64,000 bases of DNA from Saposhnikovia divaricata (Eukaryota > Streptophyta > Magnoliopsida > Apiales > Apiaceae): assembly GCA_036435485.1 (NCBI GenBank), contig CM071598.1, positions 139,542,148-139,606,147 on the forward strand, in the 5' to 3' direction. This document shows, piece by piece, positions 10,360 to 22,558 of the stretch; the stretch's first letter is position 1; the number at the start of each line of letters is the position of its first letter. The notes beneath the pieces were generated by a model. The model worked only from the letters and a program-made list of their open reading frames with translations. It made no database searches and was not told the DNA's origin. Made by a program: the position numbers and the translations under genes.

Positions 10360-11244
10360 ATGTCGGCCCAGGAGGCAGCTGCGAGACAGCATGATGAGGA
10401 CATGTTCCGGACTAGGGACCCGTACTATGAGCACTTGCCTGAGGAGGATACTGAGCCTGAGAAGGAGGATGCTGAGGAGGTCCAGGTTGATGTTGATACT
10501 GATGTGATCGAGTCTGAGGAGGAGGACCCTGAGGAGGTCCAGGTTGATGCTGACACAGATGTTGTTGAGACTGAGGGGGAGGAGGACCCGAAGGGGATCC
10601 AGACAGGACATGATGCTGAGTTAGTTGTTGAGGATGATGATTATTGGGTTGTGTCTGAGATCAGGACTTTGGGAGATGACACTGACATGACCACGGATCA
10701 GGTGGTGCCGGTAGATGAGGGAGTTAAGGGAGATATAGATGAGCCAGTAGTTGGTGCTGTAGGGAGTTCTGGACTTTTTGTGCCACTCCTCTCTGATGAG
10801 AGAGCCCCTACCCCACCACCACTACCTGTGAGCCCATACCCCGATGAGTTTGAGGAGCTTACCCCAGAGCCCCAGCAGACAGAGACTGCCGCTCCAGCTG
10901 AGCCATCCACCCCACCTCATGCCCCGATAGGAGGAGTCCCAGTATGTGTTCACAACTTGATTGTGAACGGGCTTTATAGAGAGTTGTCTGTGGCAGATGC
11001 CAGGTTGGCAGAGTCTATGAGGGAGTTAGCAGCAGAGAGAGCCGCCCGGATGAGGTTGCAGGGCAGGAGGACTATCAGTGACAGGGTTGGGTATAGGGCT
11101 GTGACCCGCATCGAGCTGAGGGCTCGGGTGAGGGTACGACAGTTGCCTACTGATGGGCATGGTAGGGTAGACAGAGCAGAGGCTGAGGAGGTTTTCCGCA
11201 TCGCCATGGGGAGGGTTCGGAGGATGTTTCGTCGTGGCGGCTGA
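10360..11244 (+). CDS. E4 leader ORF before gag, unknown function
   Basis: This is a 294-codon frame between PBS and gag, in a different frame from gag. Residues about 20-150 are strongly acidic with repeated EEDPEEVQ-like units. Residues about 150-190 are Pro-rich (PTPPPLPVSPYP). Residues about 195-294 are Arg-rich and helix-prone (AERAARMR, RARVRVRQ) and end RRMFRRGG. The E5 copy has the same length with few changes, though its ATG has become TTG. I know of no such ORF as a standard part of Tekay/Del elements. The layout resembles an acidic/basic nucleic-acid-associated protein, but no function can be assigned. Confidence 0.55.
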   Translation: MSAQEAAARQHDEDMFRTRDPYYEHLPEEDTEPEKEDAEEVQVDVDTDVIESEEEDPEEVQVDADTDVVETEGEEDPKGIQTGHDAELVVEDDDYWVVSEIRTLGDDTDMTTDQVVPVDEGVKGDIDEPVVGAVGSSGLFVPLLSDERAPTPPPLPVSPYPDEFEELTPEPQQTETAAPAEPSTPPHAPIGGVPVCVHNLIVNGLYRELSVADARLAESMRELAAERAARMRLQGRRTISDRVGYRAVTRIELRARVRVRQLPTDGHGRVDRAEAEEVFRIAMGRVRRMFRRGG

Positions 11245-11665
11245 TTTCAGATGTAGTGATGCAGTGGTCTAGTTGTCTAGTCATGTACGGACATAGTAGT
11301 GCCGGCTTTTGTAGGGATGGTTTTCTTGTACTTGTTTTCCCTTTTTGCAGACTAGACAGATAGACAGCGTATTTCACTTTTGACTTGTTGTTGTTGTTAG
11401 GATGGCTGTACTGTAAACTATCGTTGTAACTCGGATGTTGTACCTTTTCGGTACCTGGTATATATTTGTTTCCCTTTCAGTCATTACAATTTTGTTGGGA
11501 TGTGATCACGAGTTTATTAGCATATGTATTACTTTTCGATTAAGTTGCCATGAGATATAAAACTGTGGGATTTTAAACCCAATCATGTAAAGAATTATGC
11601 AAGCAAAAAAATCCTTTAAAACAGGTAAGTGAACCTAATGTATAATTTTCCAAATTTTCAGTAAA
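11245..11665 (+). other. Spacer between leader ORF and gag, with splice-like motifs
   Basis: About 420 bp has no credible frame. Just before gag a perfect donor-like ACAG/GTAAGT (GT at 11625) and an acceptor-like TTTTCAG (ending 11661) are only 37 bp apart. Both are kept in E5 (38 bp apart). That is shorter than known plant introns, so the acceptor may pair with an upstream donor if it is used. Confidence 0.4.
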
Positions 11666-13375
11666 ATGCCTCCAAGACGAATGGGCACTAGGGCTAACCC
11701 CCGAGAATCTACTGACCAAGAGAGTCACAACCAACACGAGGAAAACCATGAAAGAAGTGAAGAACAAGATCAGGATTATAATGAGCAAGAAGATTCCCAG
11801 TATGGAGCAGAGGATGAACCCCTGTACTCTGAAGAATTTGAGGGGGAAATCGACGGTGGAGAAAATGAAGTAGAACAGGAAGGGGAGAACTAAGGCGAAA
11901 ACCCCATGGGCCAGTTTATGGATCTACTTAGGCAGAATTTGAACCAATACCCCCAACCACCACCAGGCAACAACACTTCAGTGGCAAATTCCTTTAGGGC
12001 CTTTAAGTCCCTTAAGCCCCCAGAGTTCCACGGATCGGCTGATCCCGTTGAGGCGAGGGCCTGGATAAAGGAAATGGAAAAGTCTTTTGAGATTCTGAGT
12101 ATCAATGAGGCTCAGAAGACTGTTTTTGCTACTTACCTACTAAAGGGAGAGGCCAATTATTGGTGGGAAGCCAAGAAGAACATGGAGACTGATGCTGTCA
12201 TAGCCTGGGAAAGGTTCAAACAATTATTCCTGGAGAAGTACTTCCCGAAGTTCATGAAAACCCAGATGGAACTTAAGTTTTTGGAACTGAAACAGAACAA
12301 TATGTCAGTGGCTGACTATGAGGCCAAATTTACTGAGCTGTCGAGATTTGTGCCAGAGTTTGTAGACACAGAAGAGAAGAAAGCCAACAGGTTTCAACAA
12401 GGGCTGAAGCAGTGGATCCAGAATAGGGTGGCGGTTTTAGAGATTACAGATTATGCCACCTTGGTGCAGAAGGCAACCATTGTGGAGGCTGGTAGTGATC
12501 AGATGCAGAGAGAGAGAGAGAAAGGGGGGATAAAGAGAAAGCATGTTAGTATGGGCGGAAGATCCGCTGGAGGAAAACCCCCAACCAAGTTTAATCGAGG
12601 AGCGGTTTCCCTACCTGGGAGGAATGTAGGGTTTAAACCATCTGCGAGTGTAAGTGTGAGCCAGGGCGGCCATCAATCAGGAATGTCCCGTTCCAACCCT
12701 TCTCGACCTCCATTGCCATTGTGTGCTACTTGTGGGAAGAGGCACTCCGGGGTGTGCAACCTGAAGCAGATAAACTGTTACAAGTGTGGGCGAGCTGGGC
12801 ATTATGCTACCTCTTGCACCACGGTCATCCCTAACAGCACAACCTGTTTCCAGTGTGGACAGCGAGGGCACATGAGGAAGGATTGCCCAAGGAGCAAACC
12901 AGCAGCATCTGGAGCAAGCAAGGTTGCCTCAAATAGGCCACCAACTGCTAGGACTTTTAATATGTCAGTACAAGATGCCGTGAGGGACACAGATGTGATA
13001 ACAGGTACTTTTTCTCTCAATTCAGTCAGTGCAAATGTCTTATTTGATTCAGGAGCAACTAAGTCTTTTATATCTAGAGATTTTGCGCATAAGTTGAAAC
13101 TTAAAACCCAGCAACTAAGAGATTCCTTACTAGTAGAAATAGCTAATCAGGAAATCGTACCGGTTAATCAAATTCACCCCGATTGTAAGCTAGAAATAGG
13201 AGGACGATCCTTCTATGTCGACTTAATTCCTTTTAAGCTAGGGGAATTCAATGTCATTTTGGGTATGGATTGGTTGTCTCGCAATGATGCGCGGATAGAT
13301 TGTAAAGGGAAAAAGGTTAAGTTGAAAACCCCAGGGAAGAAAGAAATAGTGTTTAAGGGGATGCGACAGACCTAG
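11666..13375 (+). pseudogene. gag-pro: E4 gag-protease (two premature stops)
   Basis: The frame starts MPPRRMGTRANP, a basic gag N-terminus. It is followed by the gag core (PPEFHGSADPVEA, YWWEAK), then three Cys/His knuckles (CATCGKRHSGVC, CYKCGRAGHYATSC, CFQCGQRGHMRKDC), then an aspartic protease with active site LFDSGATKSF and the ILGMDWL motif. A TAA at 11891-11893 replaces a Gln codon found in E5, splitting the N-terminus from the rest. A TAG at 13373-13375 ends the frame just before RT. Pol continues in the same frame, so the parent was a single gag-pol ORF. E5 differs at this point by a one-base deletion. Confidence 0.92.
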
Positions 13376-16371
13376 AAAATTCTGACCATGGCGCAAACCA
13401 AGATATTGTTACGAAAAGGGAACGAGGCTTATTTAGCTTACGTTGTAGACACTCAGAAGGAAGTGCCAAGATTGCAAGACATTCTGGTAGTTAATGAGTT
13501 CGAGGACGTGTTTCCACAAGATCTTCCCGGACTACCACCTGATAGGGTAATTGAGTTTGCCATTGAGTTAGCCCCGGGGACGGCGCCGGTTTCGAAGGCC
13601 CCATACCGACTAGCCCCAGTAGAAATGAAGGAGCTAGCTAAACAATTACAGGAATTGTTGGATAAGGGCATGATAAGGCCCAGTGTGTCGCCTTGGGGCG
13701 CACCAGTGTTGTTTGTTAAGAAAAAGGATGGAAGTATGAGGTTATGCATCGACTACAGAGAATTGAACAAGCTAACCATAAAGAATAAGTATCCATTGCC
13801 CAGGATAGATGATTTGTTTGACCATCTAAGAGGCGCTGAATACTTCTCTAAGATTGATTTGAGAACGGGATATCACCAACTGAAGATCAAACCTGAAGAT
13901 ATCCCGAAGACTGCATTCCGTACCAGATATGGACATTATGAGTTCTTAGTTATGTCATTTGGATTGACCAACGCCCCAGCAGCTCATGGACCTAATGAAT
14001 AGAGTGTTCAAGGAATATTTGGACAAATTCGTGATAGTTTTCATTGATGATATTCTCATCTACTCAAAGACAGAGGCAGAACACGCTGAACATTTAAGGA
14101 TAACCTTAGAAATACTCAAGAAGGAGCAGTTATATGCCAAGTTCTCCAAGTGTGAGTTTTGGAAAAATGAGGTACAATTCTTAGGGCACGTGATTAATAG
14201 AGAAGGAGTGTTGGTTGACCCCTCCAAGATAGAAGCAGTTTCAAACTGGGAACGGCCAACTACTCCAACCGAGGTAAGGAGTTTCATTGGACTGGCCGGA
14301 TATTACAGAAGATTTGTCCAAGACTTTGCGAAAATCGCAGCTCCATTAACTCGACTTACCCGTAAAACCGAGAAATTTGAATGGACTGAGAAATGCGAGA
14401 AGAGTTTCCAAAAATTAAAGAAGAGGCTGGTGACAGGCCCAGTGCTGGCATTACCTGATGGAAAAGGAGATTTCGTGATTTACAGTGACGCTTCGCATAA
14501 AGGACTGGGATGCGTGCTTATGCAGCACGGTAAGGTAATAGCATATGCGTCTAGGCAATTGAAGGATTATGAGGTCAGATATCCCACGCATGATCTAGAA
14601 CTAGCAGCTATAGTCTTCGCTTTAAAGATTTGGAGACACTACCTGTATGGGGAAAAGTGCGAGATTTACACTGACCATAAGAGCCTCAAGTACATTTTCA
14701 CTCAGAAAGAGCTTAATATGCGCCAGAGGAGATGGTTAGAGTTAATCAAGGATTACGATTGTGAAATTCGCTATCACCCGGGCAAAGCCAATGTGGTGGC
14801 TGACGCCCTTAGTAGGAAAGAGAAGCTCAAGATGATAACTTCAGAAAAAGAGCTAGTGAAAAGTCTTGAGAAGCTGGAAATTGAGATTAAGTTACCTGGA
14901 GAGGGCCAAGAAAAGTTGATGGAAATTAGAATCCAACCTCCATTGTTAGAAAAGATTAGACGGTGCCAGGAGCGGATGATGGAGGAAGAAGAGAACTCCA
15001 CGGAGGAGATAATGACCGGGGAGGAAATTAAGTGTGAAAGAGACAAGGAGGGGATCATGAGGTACACGTACAGGATATGGATCCCAAACGTTCAGGAACT
15101 CAAGGATGAGATTTTAAATGAGGCACACAACTCAAGATACTCGGTGCACCCCGGTAGCACCAAAATGTATAGGGATTTGAAGGAGTATTACTGGTGGCCC
15201 AATATGAAAAAGGACGTAGCAGAGTGGGTAAGCAGATGCTTGACCTGCCAACGAGTGAAAGCAGAGCACCAGAAACCCAGCGGACTTCTACATCCCTTAG
15301 AGATTCCAGAATGGAAATGGGAACACATAGCCATGGATTTCGTAGTAGGTTTACCAAGGACCAAGGCTAATCATGACGCCATATGGGTAATTGTAGATCG
15401 ACTGACAAAATCAGCTCACTTTCTCCCGATCAACGAAAGGTACACGGTCGACAGACTAGTGGATATCTACTTAAAAGAGATAGTGGCGCGACATGGAGTC
15501 CCAGTCGCAATAGTATCCGACCGAGATCCTAGATTTAACTCCAGGTTTTGGAGAAGTTTTCAAGAATGCGTAGGGACCCGGCTGAACATGAGCACAGCCT
15601 ACCACCCCCAGACAGATGGGCAAAGTGAGAGGACCATCCAAACGCTAGAGGATATGTTGAGAGTCTGCGCGATAAACTTCAAAGGAAATTGGGATGATCA
15701 CTTGCCATTGATTGAGTTCTCCTACAGTTATCATTCAAGCATTGGGATGCCACCTTATGAGGCCCTTTATGGAAGAAAATGTCGATCTCCCTTGTATTGG
15801 GATGAAGTTGGAGAGCGAAGGATGCTCGGGCCCGAAGTGGTCCAATGAACTAAAGATGCGGTAGATCTAATCAGAGGACGGTTGGTAGCAGCTCAGGATC
15901 GACAAAAGAAATATGCCGACTTAGCTCGGAAAAGCAAGGAATACGAAGTAGGGGACCTAGTGTTCTTGAAAGTGTCACCTTGGAAAGGTTTAATGAGATT
16001 TGGGAAGAAGGGAAAGCTGAGTCCCAGATACATTGGACCATTTGAGATCTTGAGACGGATTGGGGAACTAGCTTATGAGCTCGCATTGCCCCCGAATCTA
16101 CAGCAGGTGCACAATGTGTTCCATGTTTCGATGCTGAGGAAGTATAATCCGGATGCTAAGCATATTGTAGAGTATGAGCAAGTGGACATGCAACCAGACT
16201 TGACCTATGTGGAGCAACCTGTGGAAATCATAGACCGGAAAGAACAAGTGCTCCGAAACAAGGTCATTCAGCTAGTCAGAGTTTTGTGGCAGAACCAAAA
16301 ATGTAGAAGAATCCACCTGGGAACTTGAAAGCGCAATGCAAGAGAAGTACCCCCACTTGTTTTCAAACTGA
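13376..16371 (+). pseudogene. pol: E4 pol: RT, RNase H, integrase, chromodomain remnant
   Basis: RT begins near 13500 and carries VFIDDILIYSK; RNase H has YSDASHKGLG and the EIYTDHKSLK region. Integrase has the zinc-binding HPGSTKMY...CLTCQ region, catalytic Asp in MDFVVG and SDRDPRF, and Glu in TDGQSERT. The C-terminus has the SH3-like GPFEILRRIG region and then a chromodomain (EIIDRKEQVLRNK). Damage: a two-base loss near 13983 shifts the frame inside RT; six bases are missing near 15726 (in frame); TGA at 15846-15848; and a one-base gain near 16300 puts the second half of the chromodomain out of frame. The expected stop is at 16369-16371. Confidence 0.92.
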
Positions 16372-16391
16372 TTCCGGGACGGAATCCTTTT

Positions 16392-16404
16392 AAGGAGGGG
16401 AGAC
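16392..16404 (+). promoter_or_regulatory. E4 polypurine tract
   Basis: AAGGAGGGGAGAC lies directly before the 3' LTR. The same tract precedes the E5 3' LTR. Confidence 0.88.
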
Positions 16405-18684
16405 TGTAAGAACCCAGATTTTGGGTGGAATTAAAACTTTTATGTATTTAATGATGTAAGAACGAATAGTGGTTATGGCTACAATGTAATAATTGATATT
16501 TGGAAAGAATGAATGGAATTCGACTTTATTATGTTTATGTCTTGAAGAATGCTAAAGGGTGACAACATAGGTAAGAATAATCTATCTTCTAAGGGAATAA
16601 GATATGGCAACTTCAAGCAAGAGAATACTCTCATGTCATCCAGATCGATAACGATTAATCCAGTAGTTCCGTAAAAAGGTTAAGGAACGATCGAAAGAGA
16701 ATACGGACAATTATACAACCCTAAGAGAACAAGTAAAGAATACAGAATGAATAGTGTTTTGGTGGGAGTATATAATAATATGAGACGACACTATATAGAA
16801 GCATTCGGAACGGATTTCCGAGTTCGTATTAGTGATCCAGGGGGAAAATAAGTGTATGTAAAAGCTGTCGGATTCTGAAAAACCGCACTTTTATTTTCTC
16901 CGAGAGTTCCCTGGACACTGATAGCCTTAAGTATTTAACGAATGGATTTAAGGAATATAAATTGGAAAGTTAGAATGAAAGATGGAGAATGAAAGTATTA
17001 ATATTAAAAAGGATTCCCGGTAAACCCTAATTAGAAATCCGTGAAATATTCCTACGAACGATCAATCGAAACGGGCAATAACCGGACACAGAAACAAGCA
17101 GAGGAAGCAAGAGTCTTGTGCAAGCTACTAGTATAAAATATCTAGTAACTAAACTAGAATCAAGGAACTAGCACCTTAGAGGAAGAACTAAGTACTTAGC
17201 AAAGTAACTACCTAGTTAAACTCTAAACCACCATAAAACCAACACTTGTCTTGCCATTTCATCATCCAACACCTCATCACTTTAATAAAGTGACTTTATA
17301 CAAGATATTATCTTGATAATAGATGAGAGTGGATGAGATTAAATCAAAAGAAACCAAGAAACTCTTCCCCCCCCCCCCTTGCAAAATCCATTCGGCCATA
17401 CCCCTTAATTCCAAATCCAAACTCAACCTTACCACCACTGTTTGTTCTTGAAATTTTTAAGGTGAGACTTATATTTCATAAAACTTATCTCCTCAAAATC
17501 TTAGCACCAAACTCCTTTGTTTCCATTTTCAAAAAAATCAAACAAGAGGAGGATGAATAGTGTTCATCATGTACTAACTTGGTTTTCTTGATTTTTCATG
17601 GTTGATCTAGCAAGCTTAATCACTCCTAAGGACCATACAAGGCTTAGTAAGGCTATATCACTATCTAAGGAAGGTATAAAGCTCTTGAAACCCTAACCTT
17701 TGTTTGAGATTTAAGTATGTTTATGATAGATATAGCTTAGTTATGGTTATGTTAAGATTATAAGCATGATTATGTATGGATCTTGGATAAATGATGAAAA
17801 TAGTTAGATGAACGGAAAGGCATTGCTTGGCCTCAGTTCATGTATATAAATCATGTATATGTTGTTTGGAATGGATACCATGTTTATGGGAAGATTCGAA
17901 ATTGGTAGATATTCGATTTACAGCCGTTATAATGCCCGATTTTACAATACCATGTTTTGTATGCCATTTTCCGTGTCAAAAACCTACTGTCCAGAAGCTT
18001 TATCTGCCATGATAGGATAGGTAATGTTCTAAGCTTCGTTTTGATATAAAGATCACGTGAAACAGACTTACAGTTTAGGATTTATGACCGATTTACTAAA
18101 AATAGTTCGAATCCGTAAACGAAAGTTCGTAACTGAAATTGAACCCTCGTAAACTATGTAACGTCATGGCGAATCTTGGTAAATAAATACTAGGGGTAAA
18201 AAGGAAGGTGTGAAAGAAAACCGTATGTCAAAAGGATCATTTTTCGATTTATTAAAAATGTTCGAGTCGAGGTTAAACGCGAACGAACCCCTAAAAGACG
18301 AGTCTTTTATAACTTCGGTAAAACACTTAGAAAACGGGCGATAAAACTCGGAGTATAATATTGGTTCGTAACGATCGACCTTAGAACTTGTATGACTTAA
18401 GTATGTCCCAAGTATAAGTACAGTGACATGTCATATTAACGAACGAATGTCGGGTCGGATCAGTGATAAAAAGGAATCCACTAAGAGGGATATAACGAGA
18501 TAACTCGAGAACGTGTTTCGATTTAAGTATAACTTAACTTTTAATATGTTAAGTGATTAATCCCGAATGCCTTGGCTATTTATAGATCACCAAGCTGAAC
18601 CGGGACCCGCTACCACTACCCCTTACCGTACTCGACTACCAGGCAAGTTTCAATTCCCTTCTTTTAGGCTGTTGTTGTGATTGA

Positions 18685-18687
<3 letters not shown>

Positions 18688-18762
<75 letters not shown>
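18688..18762. repeat. Expanded (AT)n microsatellite in E4 3' LTR
   Basis: About 37 AT units. The same site has about eight units in the 5' LTR and fewer in the E5 LTRs, so expansion followed insertion. Confidence 0.92.
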
Positions 18763-18765
<3 letters not shown>

Positions 18766-20607
18766 TTTATGTTATACATATGGCATAGCATGCATGCCTA
18801 CTTTCAAGTTATATCATTATGCTTGTTCCCTGATTGTTATTGGCTTATAAATTAGATAGCTATCGTATCAATTATAAGCCGGTTATTGTAAGACCCTCAG
18901 AGAAGGGTGTATACATCTTATTCATCAAATATAGACCGGGAGTCAATATTTCTTGACATATCGAGATTACCTTGAAAGAAAATATCTAAGTAAATATTTA
19001 CCATTATTCGGGCGACGAATAGTATTTGAATATTCGTTCGAGATTATTTATTTTAACGGTCCTTACTTCAAATAATTATTTGAACGTAACTATTCGACGA
19101 ATAATATTTATTTTAATATTCATTCAGAGTCGAATTATTTATCGATTATTATTTCGAATATTCTTCTAAAGATGAGACTACTAAATGAATATTATTTAGA
19201 TATTCATTTAGAATATTATTTTATTAAATAAATATTACTTTTGAATTTTCATTTAGGATATTAATTACTTGATGAATATTATTTTAATATTCATCTGAAG
19301 CTTGATTTATTTATCGAATATTATCTCGAATATTCCTTTAAAGTTTGGATTACTAAATGAATATTACTTTATATTCATTTAGAATATTATTCATTAAATG
19401 AATATTACTTTTTGAATATTCATTTAAATTTCTAATTAATTATGAATATTGTCTTAAATATTCATTTCAGGTCCTATTAATTAATGAATATTATTTTGAA
19501 TATTCATTTAAATATTTATTTATTCAATAAATATTCTCCTGATATTTCTTCAGGGATTATTTTGGAAAATACTCTGATTAAAGATATTCTTTCATATTCC
19601 TAAATATTCTGTAAAATATTTTAATTCAATAAATATTCTCTGAATATTTATTCCATACTTAGAATAACCTCGATAAGGTTTATCTTCTTCGATTATTACA
19701 GAAAATATCTCGGAGTCATATTATTATTAATCTTATATCAAGAAAGGTTCTCAGACATCATTCTTCTTTGAGTCTACCTCTCTAATAATAAGGGAACCTT
19801 ACTTGGAAAATGTTATTTATCTTGTCGACTTCCCGGTCATAAAGTATTCTCTTCACTCGCAACTCGGGTGCTATTGACTTATTAAGTCGTTGTTTACCTT
19901 CTCATCTTTCGAGGGGTAAGATTGTTGGAACAAGTTGATATTCGTTACCAAGCAATAGCTTGGAAGTGATTGGTGAATTTTCTTTCCAACTAGATACGAC
20001 TACTTTGTAGAGTCTTATCAACAAGTATTATGCTTGGGAAAAGGGGGACGAACGTTACATTCAGAATCATGAATTCTATTTGAACTAGGAGTCGTGTAAG
20101 AGGCCGAGTAGCGCCGGTCCATCCCCTTTGGCCCAACCGTTGGCCGGGGAGAGCTAGTAACGCGGTAGACAAGTAAAGCCGTCAGTTCTTCCTTCTACCG
20201 GTAGTAAATCTAAATTGAGCTGTACGATCTCGACTGATCATCAAGATTAGAACAGCGGGCGCGGTGAATACTCCATCATTGGTTCATCATCCAAACTTAT
20301 TTATTTCCTGCAACATGATTACTGTTGGCAGAGCTGGAAAAGTGTTCATAACTGGAATTGCAACCTTTTCATGCAAGTTCCCCGTCTTAATAACAATGAG
20401 AATATCTCGCTTACTTTTAATGTAACAGATATTTCTACAAACAAATACTTTAAGTTACCTTGTAACTTCATCGTTCATATTATACTGGCATCATTTCCGT
20501 AAATGCATGGCATATGGTTTAAAAGATACTTTTGAACTGTTATATATTATCGTGCAGTTATATATTATTGTTGGTGGGCGTTCGCTCACCCTTGCTTTGT
20601 TCACATT

Positions 20608-20724
20608 ATGTCACAACAACAGCTAGGACAGATGGCTCGCGTCAGGCGCACTCGGCGCAAGCAGGTTACCCGACCCACCGGACTACCCGCTGAGATGCTA
20701 GCCGCCATTGCTGAGGTAGCATAG
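20608..20724 (+). CDS. Micro-ORF copy in E4 3' LTR
   Basis: A 38-codon copy of the LTR micro-ORF described at 9784, starting MSQQQLGQ. The length and the Arg-rich centre are unchanged. Confidence 0.38.
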   Translation: MSQQQLGQMARVRRTRRKQVTRPTGLPAEMLAAIAEVA

Positions 20725-21014
20725 TTAGACAGCTTTTGTTTCCTGTTTAACTATATGTATAATTAATGTAATTAACGGCAAAACTGTTAAACTTATGATG
20801 TTATCCTTTTGGGATTGTAATAACTTTTATTCGTAACCCTTTAATGTAAGACTTATTTCAATTTCATCTCTGGGACTATAACTGTTGTGTGTGTGAGTGG
20901 TAATTATTGTGGGGTCACAGCATATTTTATTTATTGTGGACTCAAGTCAAGTATTATGAATGGATGTAAGACCGTAACCACCAGATCCCTGACCCCGGAT
21001 CTGGGGGTGTTACA

Positions 21015-21019
21015 ATGGT
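21015..21019. repeat. TSD ATGGT, right flank of E4
   Basis: This is the partner of 5720-5724. Confidence 0.94.
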
Positions 21020-21635
21020 TATAATAAAAAGATGCCCTCTTCTGATGTTCTACATTGCGGGCATTCGCTTCGTCCCTGACTTCATCAATTAAATCAAGGG
21101 CAAACCTCATGCCTTCCTCATTGGTTTCTTGATCATATGCTTCCACCCTTGGAGACGTATGAGAGATCTCCACGGGCACTCCCGCCTCTGCTCCATAGGC
21201 TAGCAAAAACGGGGTAGCTCCTGTTGTCACTTTACAGGTGGTACGATATGCCCATAGAATAGGCAGCAGCTCATCCACCCACGTGTTTCTTGAACGTTCG
21301 ACCCTTTTCTTAAGTCCATCAAGGATAATCTGATTCGCTACCTCAGCTTGCCCATTAGCCTGAGGGTGAGCTACTGAAGTGAAGCGAAGTTCGATGGCGT
21401 TCTCCTCACAATACTTCTTAAACTCCTCATTGTTGAATTGGCGCCCATTATCCGTCACAAGGATTCGTGGGATTCCGTTTCTGCAAATTACATTCTCCCA
21501 GAAAAATTGGGCAACTTGCTGGGTGGTTATCTTAGCTAATGGCTTAGCTTCAATCCACTTGGTAAAATAGTCGATGGCCACTATCAAGAATTTCCTTTGT
21601 GCTGAAGCTACAGGGAAAGGACCTAAAATGTCCAT
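21020..21635 (-). CDS. E3 integrase core (pol fragment)
   Basis: This is the catalytic core of the E3 integrase, which inserts the cDNA into the genome. It starts after a premature stop at 21639-21641 with MDILGPFPVAS, whose Asp is the first catalytic residue. The second Asp is in TDNGRQF and the Glu in PQANGQAEVANQ. It ends where E4 is inserted, and the frame resumes at 5724. It matches the E2 integrase closely. Confidence 0.93.
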
Positions 21636-21638
21636 CCC

Positions 21639-22552
21639 CTACATGGCAAACGGAATCGACGTTAACATCTCTGGCGGCTGCCTAACAATCGGAGCGTGTT
21701 TCTGGCACCTGTCACACTTCTTTACATAACTTTGCGCATCTGCCAACATCTGTGGCCAATAAAACCCCAGGCGGGTGATCTTATGGGCTAGGGCTCTGCC
21801 CCCCAAGTGTTGCCCACAGATCCTTTCATGAACTTCCTTTAATGCTTCTTCTGCCTCTTGGGCCTCAAACACTTCAAGTACGGGATAACAAAAGAACTCT
21901 TGTAAAGGATGCCTTCAATCAAGACATATTTCAATGCTCTCACTGATAGTTTTCGCGCCTCCGAGGCGTCTTCGGGAAGCCATCCCGTTTCCAAATGTGC
22001 CTTAATAGGATCTATCCAACAACTTCCTATATCAATGGGCGCCACCAATTTCGAATTGATGGAAGGGGCCTTCAAGACCTGGAAGTAAACACTCCCTGCA
22101 TAATTCTCTATTTCAGAAGAGGCGAACTTTGATAGGGCATCGGCCTTGATGTTCTCCTCCCTCGGAATGTGCTCCATATAGCATTCATCAAACTGAGTCA
22201 TAACGGCTTTCACAACCCTCAGGTATTTTGCCATAGTTTCATCCTTGGCTTCGAACTCACCATTCACCTGTGATACTACGAGCCTCGAATCTCCACAAAC
22301 TTTAAGGTTCTTGACTCTCAATATTCTGGCCAAGCCTAATCCGGCTATCAAGGCTTCATATTCAGCTTCATTGTTGGTTGTTGGAAAGTCCAACTTCAAA
22401 GCATATTCTACTAAAAACCCATCGGGGCTTTGCAAGACCAGGCCTGCACCACTAGATTTTGTTTTTGATGCCCCATCAAAATAGAGCACCCAATATTCCT
22501 TCTGATCAGGTGCAAGCTCCTCAACTTTGCCTTGGCCTTCCTGGCCTGACAC
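21639..22552 (-). pseudogene. E3 second RNase H and integrase zinc-binding region (frameshifted)
   Basis: The first part is an additional RNase H of the kind found in Tat elements, with YWVLYFDGASK, NNEAEYEAL, GDSRLVV and KADALSKF carrying the four acidic residues. The integrase N-terminal zinc-binding region follows (HERICGQH...CDRCQKH). One base is missing near 21860 compared with E2, shifting the frame between the two domains. A TAG at 21639-21641 replaces the Trp of the FAMWGMD region. About four residues before it are missing relative to E2. Confidence 0.88.
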
Positions 22553-22558
22553 TATCTC

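Larger units (their letters stand above)
5725..21014 (+). mobile_element. E4: Tekay/Del-like chromovirus (Ty3/gypsy)
   Basis: E4 has two LTRs of about 4.5 kb (5725-10192 and 16405-21014), perfect ATGGT TSDs, an initiator-Met PBS and a PPT. It carries an extra ORF before gag, then gag-protease-RT-RNase H-integrase with the remnant of a C-terminal chromodomain. Very long LTRs, three gag zinc knuckles and the integrase C-terminus fit the Tekay/Del chromoviruses. It lies within the integrase of E3. LTR differences by eye are about 1% plus an 82-bp indel and an AT-repeat difference. Gag-pol has at least three premature stops and two frameshifts. Confidence 0.93.
16405..21014 (+). repeat. E4 3' LTR
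   Basis: The LTR is 4610 bp, pairing with 5725-10192. It is longer because of an 82-bp segment kept near 16986 and a 75-bp AT run at 18688-18762. It carries the same promoter-like core, palindrome array and micro-ORF. The ATGGT TSD and the E3 integrase follow directly. Confidence 0.95.
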
